The notes: a model not told the origin generated them from the sequence alone. Positions 17,911-29,287 are shown, counted from the stretch's first letter. The stretch is 64,000 nt of DNA from Ignavibacteriales bacterium (GCA_016714125.1 JADJNX010000022.1:84123-148122); one strand, 5' to 3'. Numbers and translations are program-made.

Positions 17911-19152
17911 ATGAACAAAGATTTTTCATCGATTATCAAGAAAATACTTCCACTTAATTTCTTCACTTTAGTGGTTATTCTCTTCATTTTTTCAGGATGT
18001 GAAAAGACTACATCTACCACTCCTGTAAAGGAAGATACCACTAAAACAACAACTTCCACAACAAGTGCGGAAGTTAAAAGTGAAAAACTTGACCTCTCCA
18101 AGTATGACATGCGTTATGATGATATCGCCAAAATACTTGGTGGTATCGAAGTAAGTGCCACATCTTCACTTTTCAAAATTTCAGAAAGCAAAGCCTGGAA
18201 GAATCATCAGAAGTTCTTCACTACCAGATGGGCTGATCTCCAAAAAGATATTCTCGATTCAGTAGAATATTGGGCTAAAACAGAACTTTCCGATTTTGAT
18301 CCTGCAGCAAAAACAGTATTTTATCCATTTGGTGGACCCGATTTTCTGTTTGCTTACGAGTTTTTCCCAAATGCAAATACTTTCATTTTACAAGGATTGG
18401 AGCCGGTTAACAGATTACCGGAAAAGATCGATCCAAAAGACGCAAGTTTAAATAGCTATCTGGATGATCTTCAGAACTCTTTAAGAATACTTACAACCCG
18501 TGGTTATTTCATCACTAAACAGATGAATAGTGACCTCAACAAAGGCCTTTTTAGAGGTGTTATCCCCGTTATCCTTTTGTTTATGGCAAGAACTGAAAAC
18601 ACTGTTCTCGATGTAAAATATATTACCACCGATAAAAAAGGTGATTTCCTTCTTGAAGAAAGTCAACTTCTTGATGCTGATCAGGTTAAAAATGGAGCTA
18701 AAGGTTGCGTAATTTATTTCACTGACAAAGATCAGAAGGAAGTGAAGAAACTTTACTATTTTAGTTCTGACACCCAGAATAAATCATGGGCTAACAGAAC
18801 CAATCTGCAAAAATTGGTTACTGATAACAAACCTTTGATATTCTTTACAAAAGCAGCTTCATACCTGTTACACGGTCAGGATTTTAGTGATTTAAGATCA
18901 TTCATCCTCGAGCATGCAAAATATCTCGTTCAGACCGATACAGGTATTCCGGTGAAATTCCTCGAAAACGGTTCCTGGGACATGACTTATTATGGTACCT
19001 ATATCAAACCGGTTACTGATTTCCCATGGGCTTATCAGGCAAATATGAAGACCATTTATAGTGACGCCTCTAAGGTGAAACACATGCCGTTTGGTATTTG
19101 TTATCGCTGGAAAAAAAGTGAGTCGAATATTATGAAGGGTATTAAGAAGTAG
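17911..19152 (+). CDS. Lipoprotein of unknown function
   Basis: The 413-residue product has a long signal peptide ending in IFSGC (Cys30), a good lipobox. A Thr/Ser/Lys-rich linker (residues about 33-60, TTSTTPVKEDTTKTTTSTTS) follows, then a globular domain rich in aromatic residues (PFGGPDFLFAYEFFPNAN, GIPVKFLENGSWDMTYYGTY). I do not recognise the family. No catalytic signature stands out, although the repeated reference to a large folded domain behind a flexible linker suggests a surface or periplasmic binding role. It follows the permease by 18 bases and is preceded by an AAGG ribosome-binding site. A hairpin terminator follows. Confidence 0.7.
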   Translation: MNKDFSSIIKKILPLNFFTLVVILFIFSGCEKTTSTTPVKEDTTKTTTSTTSAEVKSEKLDLSKYDMRYDDIAKILGGIEVSATSSLFKISESKAWKNHQKFFTTRWADLQKDILDSVEYWAKTELSDFDPAAKTVFYPFGGPDFLFAYEFFPNANTFILQGLEPVNRLPEKIDPKDASLNSYLDDLQNSLRILTTRGYFITKQMNSDLNKGLFRGVIPVILLFMARTENTVLDVKYITTDKKGDFLLEESQLLDADQVKNGAKGCVIYFTDKDQKEVKKLYYFSSDTQNKSWANRTNLQKLVTDNKPLIFFTKAASYLLHGQDFSDLRSFILEHAKYLVQTDTGIPVKFLENGSWDMTYYGTYIKPVTDFPWAYQANMKTIYSDASKVKHMPFGICYRWKKSESNIMKGIKK

Positions 19153-19161
19153 TTTTTACCG

Positions 19162-19235
19162 GGAAGAATAGAAGAGCCAAGTCAACAAAGTATAAAAACT
19201 TTATTTAATGGTTACTTCTATTCTTCCTTTTTTTA
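19162..19235. terminator. Bidirectional terminator hairpin
   Basis: A perfect 13-bp inverted repeat, GGAAGAATAGAAG (19162-19174) and CTTCTATTCTTCC (19215-19227), with a 40-base loop, is followed by a run of T on the plus strand and preceded by GTTTTTACC. It lies just past the plus-strand lipoprotein and just past the proposed end of the convergent PQQ-like gene. Confidence 0.7.
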
Positions 19236-20841
19236 TCTATCCAAGAGCGTAAAGATATCCATCTCTGCTTGAGCAATATACGGTGTTCTCCACACAATCG
19301 GGGTAGCTTCAAATGAGGTATCGGGATGAAAAGTATCAAGTTTTTTTCAGTTTCACACCAAATTCAACTCCAGCGGCATTTTTAGCAGTATCCCCATCAC
19401 CAGTTTTACCACGAACAAATTCCATCTGAACTAAATGAAGACCGTTGTAGGTTGCTGCAACAATTTTGTTTCCACTCGTAAAAATTGGTGTGCTGATCGA
19501 AGGACCAACATAAATTTTTGCCAATAATTTGGGAACAGAGTATTTCTTTTTGTTCAACATATCAAGTGTGGTTTCGCCTGATAACTCGTGCTGACTTCCA
19601 ACATAAAGATTCCCGTCAATCGAGAGAGTCGCCCAGACAGCAGGAAAATCGTTGTTAAGATTATATTCATCATTTATGCAAACAGTACCAATTATACCGC
19701 CTGCCCACTCAGCAACATTTGTATTTTTGGTTGGGAAATACCACTCAACTGATTCATCAGCAGGCTTTGCGGGGTTTAATTTCATTACTCCACCACGACC
19801 GGGAACATACTGTTTTTCGATCGTACAAAGTATTTTATTGTCCTTTGTAACCACTGTGGAACCATCGATATCGGACCCTACATATAAATCGAAGTCGATC
19901 TCCATCTTTTTGATATCCACACCATAAATATGTCCTGCACCTGAGGCAATAAACACTCTATCTCCCAATCTCGCAGGACTGGCTTCAACTACAATGTTGT
20001 TACCATGTTTTACAGCGTCAGAATCATCATAAAGCTTAACTTTGCCCAATACTTTTGGCTGTTTAATTCCGTCAAGCATCTCTGCTTCACTCACTTTGCT
20101 GCTGAAGAAAAATCCAAATCCACTCTCTACAGCATTAAATATCATTCCGTCACCAAGATACAATGGTGAACTGTCGTTATCTCTGCTGTAACAAACAGAC
20201 AATGGCACATTAAATTTCCAAATCTCTTTTCCTGTCCGGTAAGAAACAGCTCTGAAGCTTGGAATCACTTTTGACCCTCTGACAGAGTTCCCATTGCCCA
20301 AACGGCTTCCCTGTAAGAGAATTATTCTGTCATTCTCAGGTGCAGTTGTGTCGATATAAACCGATCCCCCACCCTTCATGATATCATCATTTTTGTACTT
20401 CCAAACTTTTAAACCCTCGGCTTCAAATTTTCTAAGATGATGATCATAAGCACCGAGAACGAGCATCAACTTGCCATTTTCCATATAAACAGTCGGCTGT
20501 CCCGTCCATCCCGCACCACAGAATGATTTAGTCCTGCTGCCAACAGTGGATTGGGCGCAACCCAACCGAAATTTTGATTTTATGGAAAGCTTGTTTACAT
20601 CTCCCTTCCCGTAAAACCTTCTAAATTCATTGCCAAGGAATGTAGACATCAATACTTCCGTGTTTCCATCAACCCAGGGATTAAAAACAGGTTCTTTCTC
20701 CGTTTCACCCTTGCCATTACCATTAGCTTTTACTTTACCGCTGTCACAGCCAAGCATTGAAAGAGTTCCTGCACCGGCTGCAGTTGCAGCACCGATAATT
20801 CCCATTGCTCTTAAAAATTCTCTACGAGTTGTCATAACCAT
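19233..20841 (-). CDS. Tat-exported lipoprotein with PQQ-like beta-propeller (frameshift near the end)
   Basis: The protein of about 535 residues starts with a twin-arginine signal (TTRREFLRAMG) followed by an Ala/Gly-rich stretch and a lipobox (SMLGC), so it is exported folded and lipidated. The body has repeated strand motifs such as KLMLVLGAYD, GDRVFIASGAGHIYGVDIKK and DGNLYVGSQHE, as in PQQ-like propellers. As given, the frame stops at 19336 after KLKKT. Removing one T from the seven-T run at 19341-19347 extends it by about 33 codons (DTFHPDTSFEATPIVW onward) to a stop at 19233, right at the terminator; I favour this longer form. A second ATG at 20835 is an alternative start. Function is unknown. 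Confidence 0.75.
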
Positions 20842-20892
20842 TACTGATTTATTGTCAAAATTAAAACATAAATTTACGAAAGATAATTGAAG

Positions 20893-22277
20893 TTATGGGT
20901 GTCTTTTGACTGTTTTTGACAAATAAAAGAGTGACCCGGCTACAATTCCAATTAGCATGGGTTCTACCTCAGCCAGAATTGTCCCTGAAAACAGCTCCTC
21001 CCTAAAAAGGAACCATATTAAGCCCACTATCGGAACAAAAATAATCTGAAATAGTGTAATCTTGCTCTCCAGCTTCAGTTTAGGAAAATATGACCCTGAG
21101 ACGAGAAAAATTAATGAAGGAACAAAAAGTGAACCGATATAATACCAAATATCTACAATGGACCTGAATACAAGGCTTAATATTATAGCAATTGTTGTGG
21201 CAATCACCATACCTGCGGCAGTAAAGAGTTTCATGTCATATCTATCGTTCGACACAAACTTCTTCATGATATCATTTGAAAATGTGACGCCACTCAAAAA
21301 AGTAAAACTGTTAAGCGTGGTATAGACGGTCGCAAAAAGAGAGACCAGGAACAAGCCTTTTATTCCTGTGGGGAGGAAATCCCTGGCAAGCGTGGGGAAT
21401 GCCGTCACAGGGTCTGTAAGGTCGGGTAAAAGGGCCCTTGAGAAAAGTCCCGATGCATTAGAGAAGAGATCAAACACAAACCAGAGCACAACAGAGATGA
21501 TTATTCCTTTTTTTGCAACATCCGCATTTTTTGTGGCATATACTCTTTGATGAAATCCCGGATCAGCAATTGTCCACGCAGCAACCAGGTACCAGACCAC
21601 CATATAAAAATATCCCGTTCCCCTGTTGGAGTGAGGTGTGTTGCGGGAAGGTTCTCCTGGAGAAATGAGACACCGCCATAAGTAATCAACAGATAAACAA
21701 CCGCAGTTATAAATCCCAGAAACATAAACAGAAACAAAAAAACATCTACTTTGATGTTTGACTTAAATCCTTTAAGCGAGAGATGGGTTATCAGAGCAAT
21801 TGGAATTAAAAAGAGAGGGATCTCCAACCCCACACCAAAGACCGTTGATATAATCTGAGCTGCTGTTAACAAATAAGGGGCCGGTGAGGTGATAATAAAA
21901 ATTAAGATTGAGGCTACCATGGCAACCTTTTTGCCGTATTCCCCCTCAATCTTTTGAGGAATCGAAAGTAGCCCCGTAGCTCTTATCTTTCCTACAAAAA
22001 GAAACGCAAAGATCAAAGCAAAAATATAATAAGGCAGTCCCTGGGTAAACCAGGATGAGATGCCATAACGATAAGAATATTCACCAATTCCCAGGATTCC
22101 ACCGTACCAGGTGGTAACATTCACTGCTACAAAGGTAAAAAGTCCCATATTTCGGCTGCTGACGATATACTCATCAGCACTTCCGTCTTTCAGTCTGCCG
22201 CTGAAGAACCCAATCAACAAGGTAATCGAAATAACCCCGATGATGATTATCCAATCAATGCTCTGTAAAGAATCCAT
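20893..22277 (-). CDS. Sodium:solute symporter, probable thiamine or precursor transporter (one frameshift)
   Basis: The product of about 461 residues is an SSS-family inner-membrane permease with about 13 hydrophobic segments; NMGLFTFVAVNVTTWYGG and WTIADPGFHQRVYATKNA are family hallmarks (TM1-2 and TM6-7). The frame breaks at the A-run 21606-21610; adding one base joins GERDIFYMVVWYLVAAWT. It overlaps the end of thiN by 23 bases and is the third gene behind a TPP riboswitch. In Bacteroidota TPP operons the permease is usually PnuT; SSS transporters under TPP control have been predicted in other phyla. Thiamine or a thiamine precursor is therefore the likely cargo, by context. Confidence 0.85.
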
Positions 22278-22920
22278 TTTCTTTCACACTTTGTAAAGAC
22301 CTGATGAGCAACCCGGCACCCGTTGACGCAGTTACTTTGATCTTATTTGATACAACAACATTACTTGTGCTTTCTCTGACTCCAAACGGGAGTGGTTCCG
22401 ATTTTAACCGGTATTTCAAACCTTTAGTAGTAAAGAGTGTGTCTTTGTTTATCCCATAAATCGAAACAGTTTCACCAATAGTACATGCTCTTTCGATTGT
22501 ACCGGAAAAAGGCTCAAGAAGTGATTCTCCGCTTACAAGAAAAATATCAATTAACCCCATGAATTTTACTGTAATTCCGATGTTACAAAATGAATGATCG
22601 AGACGGTCACCCGTTGCCCCCATAATCAAACATTTTGTGAATTTCTTTTTGCAGCATATTTAATACATTTTTCGACATCAGTATCGTTCTGCCGATTGTA
22701 TTTTACTATTGTTGAAATACTCTTGTAATATTCAAGGGTCTCCGTTTCAATTTGAATCGAGATCTCCGACAATAAAATCGGGTACGACCCCCAACATCCT
22801 TGCAGAATTTGCTCCCCCATCAGCACAAATCAAGGTTCCAAAGCCAGTTGCCTTAAAGTATTCCAACAATTCAACTTTAGGAGGTTTTCCATTTGCAAGA
22901 ATTATACAACCTTTTCCCAT
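22255..22920 (-). CDS. thiN: Thiamine pyrophosphokinase (two frameshifts)
   Basis: This enzyme makes TPP from thiamine and ATP. Read across the breaks, the protein of about 221 residues begins MGKGCIILANGKPP and shows ICADGGANSARMLGVVPDFI, IVGDLDSI, NDTDVEKCIKYA and IMGATGDRLDHSF, the complete catalytic series of the family (GDxDS, DxTD, GxxGxRxDH). The breaks are an extra base in the T-run at 22751-22753 and a missing one in the T-run at 22646-22650. Its ATG overlaps the TAA of the upstream receptor (TAATG) and its end overlaps the symporter start, so all three are coupled. It lies downstream of the TPP riboswitch, which fits salvage of exogenous thiamine. Confidence 0.92.
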
Positions 22921-25308
22921 TAAAATTCGACTTTCAATGTGGTCATTAAATTTCTGCCCGCAGAAGGGAAAAAGTTATCCCATCCAAATCCGTTCATCAA
23001 ATATTTATTATCAAACAGATTGTTCACTTCAACTGAAAGTTTTAACCGGGCACCCGACAATTTATAGTTTATCCCGACTCCAAAATTCACAACTGTAAAA
23101 GGATCAACAGTCACTTCACTTGTTTTTTGTCCTTTAGGATGTGTAGAATTGTCTGTATATTGAACACCAGTATGATTTGCATTCACAACGGCGAAAAAGT
23201 TTTCACTTAAGTAAGTTAATCCCGCGTTTAGAATCACTTCCGGAGCATTTGCTATGTAATTGTCATTTCTTGAAATAACTGTTCCATTCCCATCATACTC
23301 GTTAAATTCAATATATCGGTTCCTGCTAAAGTTACCATTTAGATTTAACTGAAGATTCACGGTAACTTGTAGACCCCCCAATTCAATCCCAATATGAAGC
23401 GTTTTACCGGCATTTCCCACTCTCGGTTGACCAAATACATCCAATCCACCTCGAGGGAACGATTTCATTTTCAAAGTTCATGTAATAAAATTTATACTGC
23501 CAACAAATTTCTGCAGTGCGATTCTGGTTCCCAGTTCGAGATTTGTTAGTAACTCTGGTTTTACTAACGGTTCGTCGAAATTATAAGAGCCGTCAGATTT
23601 TTTTCAAATTGTGGAACCACACCCCAACTTGCAGACTCTGCTTCATAAAGATTTTTCAGGGGTGGTTCCCGACGAGTCAGGGACATGGAACCATAAACAG
23701 ATAGAGCCGGAGAAATTAAATAACTGACACCAATTTGAGGATTAATAAAAAAGTATGGGGTTTTGAAATCGGTACCGACAAATTTCTCTTTGTTTAATAA
23801 ATATTGCTGGTAAATTGACTGTAGTTTTCCAATCACATTTAGTCTGTCGGTTAAATGATGTGCCACACTGACAAACATTGAGTAAACATTTTTCCCACCA
23901 CTATATTCATAGAAGTGTTTATTCCCCTTCTCCCCTACCACATCTTCGGGCAGACCTGTCCCGAATTCTATTCTTCCCCAGTGGAGTGAACGATGAATTC
24001 TGACTTCACCTCCGGCCATAAGTTTTCCGCTTCCATAATTGTATTCAATTTGTGGAATCCAGCCAAATTGATCGTTATCAACAAATGCTCTCATCATCAC
24101 ATCGGATGGAATGGTAATTTGTGGATCGAGTCTAAAATAATTGTTATCTCCATAACTCGCGTTAAAATCGAAAAATCCATCGCCAGACAAAAAGAAGAAT
24201 GTGTTTTTAGCCAAACCTTGTCGCTAAGTTTTAAATCGTGCACCAATGAAACCTGAGGCTGGTTTAATACTTCTCTATCCCTGGACGAAGCCCCATAATT
24301 GTATTTTCGAGCCTGTTCATCCCCATTTTGTGATTTACTTATTCCATAAAATGCCAGTCCATCTTCCTGAGGACCACCATAAGCACTTAATGAAATGGTT
24401 TGATTATCGTCAAAATAAGAGGCTGTTACAAAAAACCGGTAAAACTCTGACCATGACCAATCACGATATCCATCGCTTGTAACTTTGCTGCCTCTGAACT
24501 TGATCATAAATCTGTCAGCAATTAGTCCCGAATTTGCATTGATCGCATATTTTTTTGTGTTATAACTTCCCATTCCTGCTTCAAATGAAACACCCGGTTC
24601 CACAAACGGTTTTGTGGTCACAAGATTTATAGAAGCACCAATTGCCGGAGGACCATAAAATGAAAGTGATGAGCCTCGCTGCACCTGTAGATCTTCGAGG
24701 GAATTTGCCAGATCATAAAAATTTATCCAATAAACGGAATGATCTTCTGGATCATTTTGAGGAACTCCGTTAATGAGAACAGAAATTCTTCTTTGGTCAA
24801 ATCCCCTTATCCGGATATAACCATAACCAATACCCGTCCCCGATTCAGAATAAAATGAAGTTGAAGGAAGTTGGTTTAAAATTGAGGGGATATCACGGTT
24901 GACTGAAATTCTTTCAATTTCAAGTTTGTCAAGATTTGAGTATGTAGAACTGCTCCCCTTGTCCTCTGCTCTGGTTCCGGTTACTATAATCTCAGGCACT
25001 TGAACCTGATCATTGTACATCAAAATTTCAGATTGATTTATCTCTTCCCCTATCGTAATCGTCTGTTTTATGGTTTTATACCCAACAAATGAACAAATAA
25101 CCCGCCATTCTCCTGCCGGAATGGAACGCAGAAAAAACCTTCCGGTTACATCCGTCACACCCCCAAAAGGTAGATTTTCAAATTTGATCACAGCTCCCTG
25201 AAGTACTTCTTTACTCCCGGCATCTCTCACCACTATCTCCAGGCTGGAAGCATTTTGTGAGAGGATCACAGACATTAACAGTAAAGTAAAAAACAATATC
25301 TTCTTCAT
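22920..25308 (-). CDS. TPP-riboswitch-controlled TonB-dependent receptor, probable thiamine uptake (three frameshifts)
   Basis: Reconstructed length is about 797 residues. It has a signal peptide (SVILSQNASS), a carboxypeptidase-like sandwich (DAGSKEVLQGAVIKFENL to FVGYKTIKQTITIG), a plug (EIIVTGTRAEDKGSS, IRGFDQRRISVLINGVPQND) and a beta-barrel ending NLMTTLKVEF with the terminal aromatic. Breaks are at about 24204-24208, 23598-23604 and 23487-23490. All three are homopolymer losses, and adding one base each restores VWLKNTFFFLSGDGFFDF, EKKSDGSYNFDEPLVKPE and SINFYYMNFENEIVPRGG. The TPP riboswitch directly upstream and thiN downstream mark it as the outer-membrane step of thiamine salvage, the role predicted for OMR1-type receptors in Bacteroidota. 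Confidence 0.9.
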
Positions 25309-25324
25309 AACATAACCTCATTTA

Positions 25325-25371
25325 AAATGAAAAAGCCGTTTTTCAGAGGGGTAAACTGAAAAGCGGCTTTT
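25325..25371 (-). terminator. Riboswitch expression platform (intrinsic terminator)
   Basis: Between the TPP aptamer and the receptor start, the minus strand folds into AAAGCCGCTTTTCAG / CTGAAAAACGGCTTT (about 15 bp with one mismatch) followed by TTTTTCATTTT. This suggests transcriptional attenuation when TPP is bound. Confidence 0.8.
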
Positions 25372-25375
25372 AATT

Positions 25376-25446
25376 GTTCCCTACGCCGGTATTACCCGGA
25401 TCAGGTTCAAGGGTTTGATCTCAGCCCAAAAAGGGCACCCCTACAT
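25376..25446 (-). ncRNA. TPP (THI-box) riboswitch
   Basis: The minus strand reads GGGGTGCCCTTTTTGGGCTG, then AGATCAAACCC, TTGAACCTGATCCGGGTAAT and ACCGGCGTAGGGAA. These are the conserved THI-element blocks: GGGGTGC, GGCTGAGA, ACCC, GAACCTGATC-GG and CGTAGGGAA, in order and at normal spacing. Helices P1 (GTAGGGG/CGTAGGGAAC region), P2-P3 and P4-P5 can all form. It lies 68 bases upstream of the receptor start, with a terminator between. Confidence 0.96.
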
Positions 25447-25486
25447 TCAACTTGCGTTGCAAACAATAAGATTAGAACAAATGCAG

Positions 25487-27646
25487 TTATTTCTTTTTGG
25501 TTTTTGTAGTCGGTTTTGTGACTGCCTTTTTTGTAGTTGTTGTTTTAGGCGTTGTAACTGCTTTTTTAGTCGTTTTAGTAGTAGTTTTTCCTTTTACGGC
25601 AGTTTTATTGCTGCTGTTCGATTTTTTGGAAGTAACTGCTTTTTTAGAATTCTTGGTATTGTATTTGGTACCATACTTGGTACCTGTTTTCGAATTGTTG
25701 GTAGTATATGTTTTTTTGTTGTAATTGTAAGTGGTTTTTGTTACTGCAGGTGTTTTGACATCTGTGATGGTCTTGTTTGAATAGATTCTTAAATTCTGGC
25801 CTGCGAGCAGGTATTCAGATTTAAGGTCATTCCATTTTTTGATGTCTTCAACAGTAACGCCATACTTGTTTGCAATTGCAGCCAAATTGTCGTTAACCTG
25901 AACTTTGTATGTATTCAGTGTTGCTGATGCTTTGGTTGCATTGTCACCGTAAGTTACAGGGGCACCACCGGAATAGATGGTCAACTGAGTATTGGCGTAA
26001 ACCAAACCATTTTTGATCTTAGTTCCATTCCAACTGGTAATATCAGCAACTGAAACTTTATATTTTTCAGCAATTTCGGACAGATTTTCACCATATTTTA
26101 CGGTATGGTAATAAGTTTTTGACTCCGATTTTGTGACATTTTTTGTAGTTGTCTGCTTTTTATTACCCGGATTTGCCAGTGCGAAGTATGTCTCATACTT
26201 TGCTGCAGGGACATTAATTATCAGTTCCTGACCTGTTTTGGCATTTTCGAATGCTGAAATATTGTTCCAATTTCTTAATTCAGAGACTGTAACATTAAAT
26301 TTCTGAGCAACCTGCACCAGACTCTCATCACCTTTAACAGAGTATTTAATGGTTGCATTAGAACCATTATTGTTTGAGGCAAATTGAGTATCTGTGGTGG
26401 TGGATTTGAGTCCTGCAAGGACCTGAGTAGTGCTTCCGGTGGGGATGCGGAGAATATAGTCTTTATTTGCAGGGGTGTTGTTCTGTAGCAGTTCGGGGTT
26501 AAGGTCTTTAATGTCAGTTAAAGAAACACCGGCAGCATTAGCAACAGAAGCGAGCGAAGTTGATTTTGAAACATTAATTGTTTCATACTCAAAAGCGGTC
26601 TGATAACTGATTTCAGTCAAACCAAACTTTTCTGGTTCCATTGCAACAAGTGTAGCTGCTATGTATGCAGGTACATAATTTCTTGTTTCCTGAGGAAGAA
26701 GTTGTTGGATTGCCCAAAAATTGGTTTCAGTTCCACGTTTTATAGCTCTTGAAATTCTTCCTTCACCTGCATTGTAAGCAGCAAGTGCGAGGTGCCAGTC
26801 GCCCAGCGAATTTTTAAGATCACGGAGATGCCTTGCAGCAGCTCTGGTAGCTTTTACAGGATCTTTTCTCTCATCGACATTATAATCAACTTTAAGATCA
26901 TACATCTGACCTGTGCCCTTCATGAACTGCCATAAACCCATAGCACCTGCAATAGAGCGGGCATTTGGATTTAATCCACTCTCTATGAGAGTAAGATAAG
27001 CGAGTTCAAGTGGAACACCCTCTTCTTTAAGAATCGGGATGATTACAGGGAAGAACTTGTCGGTACGGGCAATCCACTGTTTAAAAAAGTTTTTACCTTT
27101 TCCTGTGTAAAATGTGATCCATTTTTCAACTTGATCATTAATTACGAGTGGAATTTCATTGGAATTAAACTTTGATCCTGTTGCTGCAAATGCAACTTCA
27201 GATTCATTAACTCCAACAAGCATGTTGCCTGCGATGAGATTTTTATCAGCATTTTTTAGAATATCCTTAAAAGCATCAACTGAAACATCTTCTATGCTTT
27301 CATCGATATTTGCAACCAAACTGCTGGTTTCATCCAAAATGAGAAGTTTTAATTCTGCATATCTTGGATTTGCATCTATCCCGGATAGTTATCAAGCCCG
27401 TTCATAATTTCTACAGCAGATGTGAGGCTGTTTATGGCTTCCTGTGTAGAATTTTCCTGGCTTTTCGACTGACTGCTGATAGTATGAGTAAGCTCTGTCG
27501 AGCTCCTGCGGTACGATGTCGAGTGTACTTAGATTCTGCTGCGTTTCAGGTTTTATAACCTGTGTATTTGTGGTTTCGGTTCCGGGTATACACCCTGTAA
27601 ATCCCAGAACTGAAACTGCAAATATCAGGAGCACTGCTTTACGCAT
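25487..27646 (-). CDS. LysM-containing membrane lytic transglycosylase (MltD-like; two frameshifts)
   Basis: The enzyme cleaves peptidoglycan between MurNAc and GlcNAc. Reconstructed, it is about 718 residues: a lipoprotein signal (VLGFTGC), a helical lead, an SLT domain with catalytic Glu in LTLIESGLNPNARS, AGAMGLWQFM and LAAYNAGEGR, then four LysM repeats (three clear, e.g. YHTVKYGENLSEIAEKYKV, TYKVQVNDNLAAIANKYGV; one degenerate) and a basic Lys/Thr/Ala-rich tail of about 90 residues. Breaks at the T-run 27462-27465 (one base too many) and at CCC 27380-27382 (one too few) join QSVESQENSTQEAINSL and NGLDNYPGIDANPRYAEL. The gene directly precedes the riboswitch on the same strand but is a separate unit. 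Confidence 0.9.
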
Positions 27647-27708
27647 TAAACCTCCTTTGGTTTATATGATTGTGAACGATAAATAAATCTTTGCCGATAC
27701 CTGACTCC

Positions 27709-29252
27709 CTAAAGTGGTATGTTTGAGTGTTTTTTACTCGGATTTTTATCTTTTTTGGTCTTTAAAAGCTGAAAAGCGTTTATCAACCTGATCCTTGTGT
27801 CCGCCGGTTCGAGAACATCATCGATGAAACCTCTCTCGGCAGCAGTATAAGGATTTGCAAACTTTTTAATATACTCTTCCAATTTCTCGTTAAGAGCAGC
27901 TTCAGGATCATCCGCAGCTGCAATTTCCCTCTTAAATATTATTTCAACTGCTCCTTTGGGTCCCATTACAGCTATTTCCGCTGAAGGCCAGGCGAAGTAG
28001 AAATCACCTCTGATATGTTTAGAATTCATCACATCGTAAGCTCCACCGTAAGCTTTGCGTGTAATCACAGTTATTTTTGGGACTGTGGCTTCGCAAAATG
28101 CAAACAAAAGTTTTGCGCCGTGTCTGATAATCCCGTTCCATTCCTGATCAGTTCCGGGTAAAAATCCCGGTACATCCTCAAGTACCAACAACGGAATGTT
28201 GAAAGCATCACAAAATCTTACAAATCTTGCTCCTTTTACTGAAGCATTGATATCGAGCACTCCTGCGAGAACCGATGGCTGATTCGCCACTATCCCGATG
28301 CTCATCCCCCCATTCGTGCAAATCCGCAGACAATATTTTCTGCATAATTTGCATGTACCTCAAAAAATATCTCCTCATCCACCAGAAGTTTTATTACTTC
28401 TTTAATGTCATAAGGTTTATTTGCGGTATCAGGTACAATAGAGTTTAGACGCTCGTCGCGTCTTAAAGTTCCCTTGTTGAAAGTTTTGCTTAATGGTTTA
28501 TCCTTAAAATTTAAAGGAAGATACTCCATTAGATGCCTGACATTCATTAAGGTTTCAATTTCATTGTCAAACGCAAAATGTGCTACACCACTCTTTACAG
28601 AATGAGTTTCAGCTCCCCCAAGGTCTTCAAATGTCACTTCTTCATGAGTAACAGTTTTAACAACATTGGGTCCTGTCACAAACATGTAACTCGAATTTTT
28701 CACCATAAATACAAAATCTGTTATTGCCGGTGAATAAACCGCGCCACCTGCGCAGGGTCCCAAAACAACACTAATTTGTGGCACAACACCACTTGCCAGA
28801 GTATTCAACAAAAAAATGTCAGCGTAGCCACCCAGACTGACGACACCCTCTTGAATCCTTGCTCCACCGGAATCGTTTAATCCTATTACTGGAATTCCTG
28901 TTTTCATGGCCATTTTCATGACCTTACAAATCTTTTCGGCGTGCGTTTCTGATAAAGAACCGCCAAATACCGTAAAATCCTGACTGTAAACTGCTACAGG
29001 TCTTCCCTCTATAGTACCAAATCCGGTTACAACTCCATCACCATAAAAAGTTTGTTTTTCGAGTCCAAAATCTTTGCTTCTGTGTTTAACAAAAACATCA
29101 ATTTCTTCAAAACTTCCTTCATCCAGCAGTAATTCGAGTCTTTCCCTTGCCGATAATTTGCCTTGCTGATGCTGTTTTGCGAGTTTATCTTTGCCACCCC
29201 CCTGGCGCGATAGCTCTCTTTTTTCTCTTAATTCAGCAATTTTATCGTGCAT
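27709..29252 (-). CDS. Acyl-CoA (propionyl-CoA) carboxylase carboxyltransferase subunit (one frameshift)
   Basis: The beta subunit of a biotin-dependent acyl-CoA carboxylase transfers carboxyl from biotin to acyl-CoA. The joined 514-residue protein has the two crotonase-like halves: ERLELLLDEGSFEEID, GLNDSGGARIQEGVVSLGGY, GPCAGGAVYSPA and, in the second half, NIPLLVLEDVPGFLPGTDQE, GAKLLFAFCEATVPKITVI and RKAYGGAYDVMNSKHI. The frame breaks at the six-C run 28306-28311; adding one base gives FARMGGMSIGIVANQP. As read, the two parts overlap as ATGA, which imitates a two-gene layout, but the family is one chain of about 515 residues. Together with the methylmalonyl-CoA mutase subunit at 49949 it suggests a propionate pathway. 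Confidence 0.92.
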
Positions 29253-29287
29253 TTTTATCTGTTTACTGCGTATATTTCAAGTGACTC

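Noticed and set aside
25497..25724. Val/Phe-rich plus-strand ORF opposite the transglycosylase
   Set aside because: It is the antisense of the Lys/Thr-rich tail of the LysM protein, a codon-composition artefact without ribosome-binding site.
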